DNA from: JBEKDJ01 sp050014415
GTDB taxonomy: Bacteria > Desulfobacterota > BSN033 > UBA1163
Assembly (NCBI GenBank): GCA_050014415.1
Contig: JBEKDJ010000369.1
Span: 1 to 5,029, forward strand
Length of the DNA: 5,029 nt
Direction: 5' to 3'
Shown: positions 1 to 5,029 of the stretch, piece by piece
How positions within the stretch are numbered: position 1 is the stretch's first letter
Layout of the letters: each line of letters starts with the position of its first letter
Translations under genes and position numbers: made by a program
The notes under the pieces: model-generated
Databases searched by the model: none
What the model saw: only the letters and a program-made list of their open reading frames with translations
What the model was told of the DNA's origin: nothing

Positions 1-687
1 GACCCGGCGTTTGAAAAGCCCGAGAGGAGAGATGAAGCTCAAGAAGGCTCCCAACGGACAGAGATAGCGGCACCAGAAGCGCGGGACCAGACGATTGAGA
101 ACAATGATCCCGCCAAAGATCAAGAGCGTGATGGCAGTCATATAATAAACAGACTGGAAATAATGCAGGTGAGATAGGGTGACCGATCCGAGGAGTTGAA
201 ACAGCGGACGCAGCAAATCCAAGAAGAGATTGATCAGAGTGATGGCCAGAGGGTAAATGAAGAAAGTATAAAACCGCGTGAGAAGAGACATGGGATCCAT
301 GAGGAAGGCTAAGGAGAGGCCGGTAAGCGCAGCAACGATAAAAATAACCAGTAAAAAGTATTTCGCTCTCCGAAGGCTAATTTCAGACTTCAGACCCAAG
401 CGTTTCTTCCTTCGAAAGAGCAGAAAGTCCAAAAAGTCAATCGACGCACCCATCGGGCAAACGTAGGCGCAAAAGAACCGACCGACAACGAGTGTCGTTC
501 CGATCGTAGCAAGAGCCCACAGAGCCCGACTGATGATCTCTCTTGCCGCAATAACAGCATTGATTCCCAGGAGGGGATCAAGCCGTAGGTAAATATCCGC
601 AGGCAACCAATTCGGGAGTTTATAGGTGGCGAAGACAAAGAAGACAGAAAAAAGGAGAAGAGAGAGGCCCTGGATAAAAGTCCTCAT
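1..687 (-). CDS. NapH-like membrane polyferredoxin (4Fe-4S binding), 3' end outside window
   Basis: The first 229 codons of a polytopic membrane protein are visible; the frame is open to base 1, so the C-terminus is missing. ATG at 687-685 is preceded by AAGGAG (693-698 on the plus strand) with 5-nt spacing. Hydrophobic segments lie at about residues 5-21, 49-69, 111-129, 138-158 and 181-198. Two Cys-x3-Cys-Pro motifs sit at the ends of membrane segments: GRFFCAYVCPMGA (C73, C77) and PRFWCRYLCPLGA (C206, C210). This paired signature is that of the NapH/YccM/NosR-type electron-transfer family, which moves electrons between quinol and periplasmic redox partners. Longer members carry extra ferredoxin-type clusters after the second motif, which would lie beyond this window. 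The start overlaps the stop of the DUF362 gene as ATGA, so translation is probably coupled. Family assignment is firm; the redox partner is inferred from the neighbours. Confidence 0.9.
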   Translation of the reverse strand, partial: MRTFIQGLSLLLFSVFFVFATYKLPNWLPADIYLRLDPLLGINAVIAAREIISRALWALATIGTTLVVGRFFCAYVCPMGASIDFLDFLLFRRKKRLGLKSEISLRRAKYFLLVIFIVAALTGLSLAFLMDPMSLLTRFYTFFIYPLAITLINLFLDLLRPLFQLLGSVTLSHLHYFQSVYYMTAITLLIFGGIIVLNRLVPRFWCRYLCPLGAFLSFISPLGLFKRRV

Positions 688-1610
688 ACCTTCTCCTTGA
701 AGATCTTTAGCTGTTCGACGTCAATCTTTCCAAGACCCCGTTGATGAGCAGCGAGAACGTGTTCAACTTGCCTGCCCTTGAAGGTCTGTCCATACCATGG
801 AACAATGCTTACCCCATAAGAATCCACGGCAATAGGATCAATCCCTGCGACGACGAGATTTGGCTTCTTCACCTCTCCGGGACCACCCGGTCCACCCGAA
901 GCCAAAGCCCGGGTAGCATCAAGGATAGTGAGCTGCGGCTTAATGACGGTAGCCAAATCTGCTATGGCTTGGTTGATATTGTATTGGGAGTGGAAACTCT
1001 CTCGATCCCAGATCATGCCCATCAGTCCCTTCAAGCCCAAGCTGACACCTGTCGCGGAGTGGGACTTAGCGACAGGAATGTTAATCAGCACATGGCCGTC
1101 TAAAATCTCTTTAAAGACTTCTACGCGTTCTAACACTTTCCCCTGGGGAACCTTGATCTCACCAAAAAACTTTCTTTCTTGAAGCGCAAGAACATGAACA
1201 CCGGAGATATTCTCACAAGCCTCTCGGATTCCTGCTCTCTCTAGGCAGAACTCTGCCCTCTGCAGGGTATGGTCCAAAACCAAAACCTGCTGGGCCCCTG
1301 CTTCCATACATGCCTGAGCGACTGTAGCTACAACCAAGGGATGAGTGGTCGCGCTGAAATCAGGGGTCCTGGCAAAGGACATGTTAGGCTTGAGGACAAC
1401 CCGCTGCCCCTTTTTGACGAAGCGAGAAATGCCTCCCATAGCCTCTAATGCCTTTCTCGTGGCAGCTGCAGGCTCACCAGAAATCACCGCGAGATCATAT
1501 TCTTCTTTTGCCAATGAAAAAGAAGGTCCGCCAGTGAGACTCAAGGCTATTCCAGCGGCAGCGGTCTTAAGAAACTTACGGCGTGTAGTCGCATGATCGC
1601 CTTTATTCAC
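684..1610 (-). CDS. Tat-exported DUF362 domain protein
   Basis: A 308-residue DUF362-family protein. I chose the GTG at 1610-1608 because AAGGAG (1618-1623) lies exactly 7 nt upstream. A GTG nine codons earlier (1637) keeps the frame but has no such site. The N-terminus has a Tat signal: TTRRKFLK (R10, R11), then the hydrophobic stretch AAAGIALSLTGG, with possible cleavage after SLA (residues 32-34). DUF362 landmarks follow in order: VVLKPNMSF (71-79), THPLVV (90-95), INIPVAKSHS continuing to GLKGLMGMI (177-200), DATRAL with GGPGGPG (231-245), and AGIDPIAVDSYG (256-267). Many DUF362 proteins also carry a 4Fe-4S domain; this one has only three scattered cysteines (C101, C122, C132) and no cluster motif. 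Biochemical function is not established. It sits between the Fe-S aldo/keto reductase and the polyferredoxin, with a 4-bp overlap into the latter, so a role at the periplasmic face of a redox complex is a reasonable inference. Confidence 0.92.
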   Translation of the reverse strand: MNKGDHATTRRKFLKTAAAGIALSLTGGPSFSLAKEEYDLAVISGEPAAATRKALEAMGGISRFVKKGQRVVLKPNMSFARTPDFSATTHPLVVATVAQACMEAGAQQVLVLDHTLQRAEFCLERAGIREACENISGVHVLALQERKFFGEIKVPQGKVLERVEVFKEILDGHVLINIPVAKSHSATGVSLGLKGLMGMIWDRESFHSQYNINQAIADLATVIKPQLTILDATRALASGGPGGPGEVKKPNLVVAGIDPIAVDSYGVSIVPWYGQTFKGRQVEHVLAAHQRGLGKIDVEQLKIFKEKV

Positions 1611-1617
1611 AAGTCCA

Positions 1618-1623
1618 CTCCTT
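1618..1623 (-). promoter_or_regulatory. Ribosome binding site deciding the DUF362 start
   Basis: AAGGAG on the minus strand, 7 nt before the GTG at 1610-1608. It falls inside the reading frame of the longer alternative start at 1637. That is the main reason for preferring the shorter protein, whose Tat n-region is then a typical nine residues before the twin arginines. Confidence 0.75.
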
Positions 1624-1637
1624 TTTCGAAAACTCAC

Positions 1638-1715
1638 AATCCCCCTTCATCCCCCTTTATCAAAGAGGGAAATAAATTTCCCCTCCCCTTATCAAAGGGA
1701 GGTCGGGAGGGATTT
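1638..1715. repeat. REP-like intergenic palindromic repeat, about 78 bp
   Basis: The gap between the aldo/keto reductase stop and the DUF362 leader is almost filled by an imperfect palindrome starting aatcccccttcatccccc and ending gggaggtcgggagggattt. Its centre is gggaaat-aa-atttccc (a perfect 7-bp dyad). Each half forms its own hairpin around an ATC loop: CCCCCTTT-ATC-AAAGAGGG on the left and CCTCCCCTT-ATC-AAAGGGAGG on the right, each with one mismatch. This C-run/G-run design matches dispersed non-autonomous repeats I recall from Desulfobacterota and other genomes; that memory cannot be tested here. It carries no gene. Its position suggests insertion between two genes of one transcript, where it could act as an RNA stability or attenuation element. 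Confidence 0.75.
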
Positions 1716-1716
1716 C

Positions 1717-2922
1717 TTACCCGATAAACTCCGGGGGAACCTCTCTCAGACGGACCACATCTCGAATCTTGCCGGAAACGTCAAATCCAATCGAACATTT
1801 GACCGGGCACTGGCCACAATCCTCACAAACCCTGGCCGGCAGGTTCAGGGAGAGTAAAGTCTCTTGCGCATGCCCGAGATTCCTGTAGGCGTAAGTGTAC
1901 ATATAAGCCCGCATCAAATCAGGGATGGGAAGCTCCTCAAGACATTGTCCCAAGCACTGTCTGCAACCCTGGCAGTATAATCCCGAAGCGGATGCAACCG
2001 TTTCCAAATCCTTCTTTTCAGGGTTGGTAAGCACAGGATTTTCCGCCACCGCCAAATCAACATTCATCTCCTCAAAGGTGGTGAATCCAGGCACGAGGGT
2101 ATGGACGTTCGGGTCCTGAAGGACCCATTTGAGGGCGGCACCAGAATTCTTGACCGTGGAGGTCTGTCTATTGCCGCCCCGAATTGCTTTCATTCCGACG
2201 ATTCCAATACCAGCCTGAGCCGCCCTGGCAATTGCATTTCTTACCTCAGCATAGTGCTTCTGCTGGAAATTATAAGAGGTTAAAATGACATCGTAGACTT
2301 TCGAATCGACGGCGGCATGGATCACCTCCGGCTCATTCATGTGAGTGGTGATTCCTACAAAACGCGCCTTCCCTTCTTTCTTAACCTTTTCCAATGCTTT
2401 CAAAATCGGCTCGTACAGTGCCGATTCTCTTTTCACGACATTATGATGGTAGTAAATATCCACATAGTCCAGCCCCAAATTTTTGAGGCTGCCATCCACT
2501 TTTTTTAGAAAAGCGTCTTCCGTTGCCTCTTCCGTATAGAAACCCGTTTTTTGATCGGACGGAAGGCGGGCTTTCGTAGCCAATACGTAAGAATCCCTGG
2601 AACGCCCTTTGAGCACTTCTCCAATCATCCCTTCGTTTTGGCCTCTTTGATACGTTTGGGCGGTATCTAGCATCACCAATCCGGAATCGAGCGCCACCGT
2701 AACAAGGCTTGGATTATTGGTATTCATGACACCCATATTGATTACAGGAAGTTTTATTCCTGTCTTTCCGAGGGTGCGATAAGCAAATTTTCTCTCCTTT
2801 CCTTTCGTCTCGGCAACTTTCACCTCTTGTTGGCCTTGATTCGGAGGGAGAAAAAACAGCCCGCCAAATCCCGCAAGCGTTGATTTCATGAAATCTCTTC
2901 TTTTGATCATTTGTTTTCGCAT
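1717..2922 (-). CDS. Tat-exported aldo/keto reductase with C-terminal double 4Fe-4S domain
   Basis: A 401-residue protein; simple aldo/keto reductases have about 280-330. ATG at 2922-2920 follows AGGAGG (2927-2932) by 4 nt; the ATG at 2970 has no comparable site. The N-terminus IKRRDFMKSTLAGFGG (R8, R9) looks like a Tat signal, although K replaces the usual S/T before the arginines and the hydrophobic stretch is short. The TIM-barrel reductase domain spans about 45-295. The catalytic tetrad is visible: D86 (MLDTA), Y91 (TYQRGQNE), K117 (LATKAR) and H160 (IYYHHN). GMKAIRGG (243-250) and LVPGFTTFEE (276-285) fit the NADPH-binding side of the barrel. Two full Cys-x2-Cys-x2-Cys-x3-Cys motifs follow (C317, C320, C323, C327 and C366, C369, C372, C376), enough for two 4Fe-4S clusters. 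The expected role is reduction of a carbonyl or similar group; substrate and electron donor are unknown. Export would separate it from cytoplasmic NADPH, and the nearby membrane polyferredoxin offers another electron source (inference). Confidence 0.92.
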   Translation of the reverse strand: MRKQMIKRRDFMKSTLAGFGGLFFLPPNQGQQEVKVAETKGKERKFAYRTLGKTGIKLPVINMGVMNTNNPSLVTVALDSGLVMLDTAQTYQRGQNEGMIGEVLKGRSRDSYVLATKARLPSDQKTGFYTEEATEDAFLKKVDGSLKNLGLDYVDIYYHHNVVKRESALYEPILKALEKVKKEGKARFVGITTHMNEPEVIHAAVDSKVYDVILTSYNFQQKHYAEVRNAIARAAQAGIGIVGMKAIRGGNRQTSTVKNSGAALKWVLQDPNVHTLVPGFTTFEEMNVDLAVAENPVLTNPEKKDLETVASASGLYCQGCRQCLGQCLEELPIPDLMRAYMYTYAYRNLGHAQETLLSLNLPARVCEDCGQCPVKCSIGFDVSGKIRDVVRLREVPPEFIG

Positions 2923-2926
2923 AGTC

Positions 2927-2932
2927 CCTCCT
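2927..2932 (-). promoter_or_regulatory. Ribosome binding site deciding the aldo/keto reductase start
   Basis: A perfect AGGAGG on the minus strand, 4 nt before the ATG at 2922-2920. The spacing is a little short but better than for any other in-frame start. The next in-frame ATG, four codons downstream, would be 16 nt away. Confidence 0.7.
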
Positions 2933-2962
2933 ACTAGAAAGCATACGGGCATCGCGTAAATC

Positions 2963-3012
2963 CTTCTCACCCGTTCCCTCTTCCCTCAAGAGAGAGGATT
3001 GGTTTAGAGGGT
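2963..3012. repeat. Degraded REP-like palindromic element
   Basis: The 91-bp gap between the DUF6599 stop and the reductase start contains cttctcacccgttccctctt, then ccctcaagagagagg and a trailing tttagaggg. CTCTT (2978-2982), loop CCCTC, AAGAG (2988-2992) form a short hairpin, extendable with mismatches. The pattern (CTCACCC, then CCCTCT, then a CCTCAAG loop, then AGAGAGG) resembles dispersed palindromic repeats with the theme cctcaccc...ccctctccc...gagaggg, here decayed. It is unlike the 1638-1715 element in sequence. It carries no gene and has no U-tract, so I do not call it a terminator. Confidence 0.45.
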
Positions 3013-3013
3013 C

Positions 3014-3889
3014 CTACTTCTTCTGATGACTTTTTTCTATTCTTTCATCAAAAAGCTGCAAATATTTTGATCTAAGAGATGGATCATTCACGCTAAGTAT
3101 ACCCCAGACATACTTCCCTTGCCACCGGAGTTCAATATCTCCATGGTAAGGATCCAAGATTTTGTAACGCCCTTCCATCACTTTTTTCTGGGGTGTTCCG
3201 GCTTGCTGAAGATATTTCTGAATCATATCTTTGCAATCGTTCCCCCCACCCCCTTCGATGACAAATAGTCTAAACTTCGTTCCCGAAACCTCATAATCGG
3301 CAGTGAAGGCAGAATGTAAAAACGCATATCCCAGAAATTTTATGGGGATGAATTTTTCAGAATTCTTCTTCTTTCCCTCTTCCGGGAAGGAAGATAAAAT
3401 CGATGGAAGCGTCCCCTTCTCTCCCAAGTTTTCTGCAACTTTTTTTGCAAAGGTAAGCAGGATTTCCCGGTCCTCAGGACCAGTATTGATGCCGCTTATT
3501 TTCACATAATAAGGGCCTGCTATAAAATTCAGCACATTTTCTTCGATATACCCCTGCGTTCCGATATCGACAAAGTTTCCATCGGGGAGACGTTCCTGGC
3601 TGTAGATTCCAAAGGCATGAATGGAAGTCCTATGGCGATAGACCTCAATGGTCACAGAAGCCTTCTTCTCATTCGAGTATTCTGCGACCTTTAATTCTTG
3701 AAAATCGTACGTCAAATAGAGATCGGCTCCTCCATTGATGTATTCGAAGAGAGTTTTAGGAAGGAAGGTCTGGATTTCCCCTGATTGTTTCCAACCAGCT
3801 ATCTCTGGAAATTCGAAGTCCTTTGCCCCTGCCCCTTGAACGCACAGAATAATAGCTACTCCCAGAATCAAGCAAATGATTTTCATCAT
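3014..3889 (-). CDS. Secreted DUF6599-family protein of unknown function
   Basis: A 291-residue protein with a Sec signal peptide: MMKII, a hydrophobic core (about residues 4-19), then VQGAGA with likely cleavage after A22. No lipobox cysteine is correctly placed, so a soluble periplasmic or secreted protein is expected. AAGGGA (3895-3900) lies 5 nt before the first ATG and 8 nt before the second; either of these adjacent codons could be used. The mature N-terminal part carries LFEYINGGADLYLTYDF (47-63), IEVYRHRTSIHAFGIYSQER (81-100) and GPYYVKISG (125-133). I recognise these as marks of the DUF6599 family, whose biochemical role is unknown to me. The C-terminal half (about 180-285) is mixed alpha/beta, with a glycine run at 213-216 and a Lys-rich tail. 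It lies 59 bp after the DUF1847 gene and 91 bp before the Fe-S reductase, so co-transcription is likely. A role as an extracytoplasmic partner of the reductase module is inference only. Confidence 0.85.
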   Translation of the reverse strand: MMKIICLILGVAIILCVQGAGAKDFEFPEIAGWKQSGEIQTFLPKTLFEYINGGADLYLTYDFQELKVAEYSNEKKASVTIEVYRHRTSIHAFGIYSQERLPDGNFVDIGTQGYIEENVLNFIAGPYYVKISGINTGPEDREILLTFAKKVAENLGEKGTLPSILSSFPEEGKKKNSEKFIPIKFLGYAFLHSAFTADYEVSGTKFRLFVIEGGGGNDCKDMIQKYLQQAGTPQKKVMEGRYKILDPYHGDIELRWQGKYVWGILSVNDPSLRSKYLQLFDERIEKSHQKK

Positions 3890-3948
3890 TTCATTCCCTT
3901 TCGTTCTTGTTGAGTCTGCAAGGATGGTGAAGGAGGCATTAACCTTGC

Positions 3949-4641
3949 CTACCTAGACTGAGGTGTATTAAGCCATGAATAGTAGTTTCCCAACAAATAG
4001 ATAGGGCCTAGAGGGTTGTGGCCTGTCACTCTGTCCTTCACCGCGAGGACGGTTGTCGGCGCTTCAGCATATTTAAAAAAAAGGGAGTCGTGTCCCACGC
4101 AGAGTCCGAGCAAAACGTTGAAATCCGTCTTAGCATCATTGACGACTATTGCCTGGAGAATAGGATTGCACATCGACTCGTGCTGCCCGATGAAGATCTT
4201 CTCGCTGTCCTTCACACCGATTTCTTCCTTTGGTATTGAGCCAACCTTGCAGGCAATCGATACCGTTTCAAAACCCTGACGTTGCAGGATTTGTGCAACA
4301 AGCGCCGCCTCCTTGTATAGCGCCATACAGAACACCAAGCCGAGACGCTTGTATCTCATCTTCCGAGCAAATTCACATATCTCCTGTATCCTTGGCTTCG
4401 TCGGGTGCATAACATATGGCCTCTTATCTCTTTCGGCGTAACACTCTCCCTCCTGGATGGACGCCTGACGAGCAAATTCTCTGACGGCCGCCAGTTGATA
4501 TTTCTTCTGTGCCTCGCCTGCAAGCTTCTTTTTCCTCAGAGTGGGACATCCTTTTCTTCCTTTCCCTTCCGGATTCATGCAGACTTTTTCCTGTGGAGTC
4601 AGGCCGCAGCTTGCACAATCTGACAGATTACCCTTCTTCAT
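3949..4641 (-). CDS. DUF1847 cysteine-rich, putative metal-binding protein
   Basis: A 230-residue cytoplasmic protein with no signal or membrane segment. ATG at 4641-4639 follows GGGAGG (4648-4653) by 6 nt; the upstream in-frame TTG at 4683 lies inside a predicted leader hairpin and is disfavoured. The N-terminus has a Cys set typical of metal binding: DCASC (C9, C12), C21 and GCP (C32). Further cysteines are C67, C89, C105, C131, C158 and C181. The C-terminal signature LLGLCVGHDSLFFKYAEAP (178-195) followed by TVLAVKDRVTGHNPLGPIY (197-215) is what I recognise as DUF1847. This family, common in anaerobes, is annotated as metal-binding without a defined reaction. It is the first gene of the leftward group and has its own promoter just upstream. 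The link to the export/redox genes downstream may be only transcriptional. Family call is confident; function is unknown. Confidence 0.9.
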   Translation of the reverse strand: MKKGNLSDCASCGLTPQEKVCMNPEGKGRKGCPTLRKKKLAGEAQKKYQLAAVREFARQASIQEGECYAERDKRPYVMHPTKPRIQEICEFARKMRYKRLGLVFCMALYKEAALVAQILQRQGFETVSIACKVGSIPKEEIGVKDSEKIFIGQHESMCNPILQAIVVNDAKTDFNVLLGLCVGHDSLFFKYAEAPTTVLAVKDRVTGHNPLGPIYLLGNYYSWLNTPQSR

Positions 4642-4647
4642 CAACAA

Positions 4648-4653
4648 CCTCCC
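4648..4653 (-). promoter_or_regulatory. Ribosome binding site of the DUF1847 gene
   Basis: GGGAGG on the minus strand, 6 nt before the ATG at 4641-4639. It fixes that start over the longer TTG-initiated frame. Confidence 0.7.
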
Positions 4654-4665
4654 TTTCGTATGATC

Positions 4666-4681
4666 GCCAACTGACGTTGGC
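4666..4681 (-). promoter_or_regulatory. Perfect dyad / leader hairpin before the DUF1847 gene
   Basis: GCCAAC-GTCA-GTTGGC on the minus strand: a perfect 6-bp inverted repeat with a 4-nt loop, extendable by one G-T pair. It lies about 25-40 nt after the predicted transcription start and 12 nt before the ribosome binding site. It could be a protein operator (roadblock position) or a leader stem-loop. There is no U-tract, so a terminator is unlikely. The regulator is not identified. Confidence 0.5.
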
Positions 4682-4711
4682 AAATCTCATCGTCTTTATC
4701 CCATTAGCTAG

Positions 4712-4740
4712 AACATAAAGCACAGATCTTGCGCTGTCAA
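4712..4740 (-). promoter_or_regulatory. Sigma70-type promoter for the DUF1847 gene group
   Basis: On the minus strand the -35 box is a perfect TTGACA (4740-4735), the spacer is exactly 17 bp, and the -10 box is TATGTT (4717-4712, four of six consensus bases). The predicted start is near 4705, giving a leader of about 64 nt that contains the dyad and the ribosome binding site. It may drive the whole leftward group, as no other convincing promoter was seen in the short gaps downstream. Confidence 0.65.
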
Positions 4741-4765
4741 CTCTGGAACAGGCATTACTCTTCCA

Positions 4766-4828
4766 GTCTAGGCGCTGGTTGCTTTTTGGCAGACTGCCTA
4801 AATTTCAACACATGATTTCCGCCTAGAC
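4766..4828. repeat. 9-bp perfect inverted repeat with 45-bp spacer
   Basis: GTCTAGGCG (4766-4774) is mirrored exactly by CGCCTAGAC (4820-4828). The arms lie upstream of the leftward -35 box and roughly 120-180 bp upstream of the predicted start of the rightward sigma54 promoter. They could be two half-sites or two single sites for a regulator. The spacer is too long for a compact operator, and chance is not excluded. Confidence 0.3.
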
Positions 4829-4918
4829 CATCAACTGAAGATAAGTGCCTTCAATAGAATCCTTACCAACTATCCAATAAATTTGACGAAAAACAAGTGA
4901 GGTCTATTGTCTCAACAA

Positions 4919-4935
4919 TTGGCACAAGGATTGCT
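4919..4935 (+). promoter_or_regulatory. Near-consensus sigma54 (RpoN) promoter, rightward
   Basis: TTGGCACAAGGATTGCT on the plus strand fits the -24/-12 consensus YTGGCAC-R-N4-TTGCW. It has GG at 4921-4922, exactly 10 nt, then GC at 4933-4934. Transcription would begin near 4946 and leave the window on the right, so the target gene is not seen. An enhancer-binding activator would be required. Confidence 0.6.
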
Positions 4936-5029
4936 GCGTATCGAGAGGAAGAAAACACTTTCTTGAAGGAAATCAGCAATTGAATAGAACGAATCATAAT
5001 GTCACTCCTGACCTAACACTTGTCGAAAA

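Larger units (their letters stand above)
4684..5029. other. Regulatory region without a convincing gene
   Basis: No reading frame here has convincing coding evidence. The region holds the leftward sigma70-type promoter, the 9-bp inverted repeat and the rightward sigma54-type promoter. The best small frame is on the minus strand, 4863-4997: 44 codons beginning MIRSIQLLIS, with ATG preceded by AGGAG at 7 nt. It has no recognisable family, is Ser/Leu-rich, and lies across the sigma54 motif, so I do not annotate it as a gene. The layout suggests a divergent intergenic region with the next gene to the right of the window. Confidence 0.6.

Noticed and set aside
390..638. 82-codon minus-strand frame inside the polyferredoxin gene
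   Set aside because: It is a shifted frame of the membrane protein, which has its own start, ribosome binding site, membrane segments and Cys motifs.
741..1103. 120-codon plus-strand frame opposite the DUF362 gene
   Set aside because: It lies antisense to well-conserved DUF362 motifs, has no recognisable domain and no supporting start signal.
1611..1637. N-terminal extension of the DUF362 protein from the GTG at 1637
   Set aside because: No ribosome binding site precedes it, and the good AAGGAG lies inside the extension 7 nt before the GTG at 1610.
2923..2970. N-terminal extension of the aldo/keto reductase from the ATG at 2970
   Set aside because: It would put 16 extra residues in front of the Tat signal and overlap the palindromic element; the ATG at 2922 has AGGAGG just upstream.
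3942..3959. Possible terminator or repeat after the DUF1847 stop (CAGTCTAGG similar to 4765-4772)
   Set aside because: The shared 8-9 bases are within chance, the nearby aggc/gcct stem is only 4 bp, and no U-tract follows.
4735..4752. CTGT...ACAG dyad over the leftward -35 box as an operator
   Set aside because: Only the outer four bases pair and the inner positions mismatch, so it is not distinguishable from chance.

Overview
The window reads as a chromosomal stretch of an anaerobic Gram-negative bacterium. The best guess is Desulfobacterota (former Deltaproteobacteria) or a nearby lineage. The guess rests on gene content (a DUF1847 protein, a DUF6599 protein, Tat-exported DUF362 and aldo/keto reductase proteins, a membrane polyferredoxin), moderate GC, and palindromic intergenic repeats of a kind I remember from such genomes. 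No rRNA, tRNA, CRISPR array, transposase or phage gene is visible, and taxonomy cannot be settled from the sequence alone.

Layout: all five recognisable genes lie on the minus strand, so transcription runs from right to left. In reading order they are: a DUF1847 cysteine-rich protein (3949-4641); a secreted DUF6599 protein (3014-3889); a Tat-signal aldo/keto reductase with a C-terminal double 4Fe-4S domain (1717-2922); a Tat-signal DUF362 protein (684-1610); and a polytopic NapH-like polyferredoxin that overlaps the DUF362 gene by 4 bp and runs off the left edge (1-687). The gaps are 59, 91 and 106 bp, then a 4-bp overlap. I see no convincing intrinsic terminator in them, so one transcript is plausible. 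Two gaps hold palindromic REP-like elements (1638-1715 and about 2963-3012).

The right end (4684-5029) has no convincing gene but is rich in signals. A leftward sigma70-type promoter (TTGACA, 17 bp, TATGTT) sits before the DUF1847 gene. A perfect 6-bp stem dyad lies in its predicted leader. A 9-bp inverted repeat lies further upstream. A near-consensus sigma54 promoter on the plus strand points out of the window. This looks like a divergent regulatory region.

How the genes may work together (inference): the aldo/keto reductase, DUF362 protein and polyferredoxin look like a redox module at the cytoplasmic membrane. Two folded, Tat-exported proteins would face the periplasm, and an Fe-S membrane protein could pass electrons between the quinone pool and the Fe-S reductase. 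The substrate is unknown. The DUF6599 protein is also predicted to be exported. The DUF1847 protein is predicted cytoplasmic and may be a separate metal-binding or redox function.
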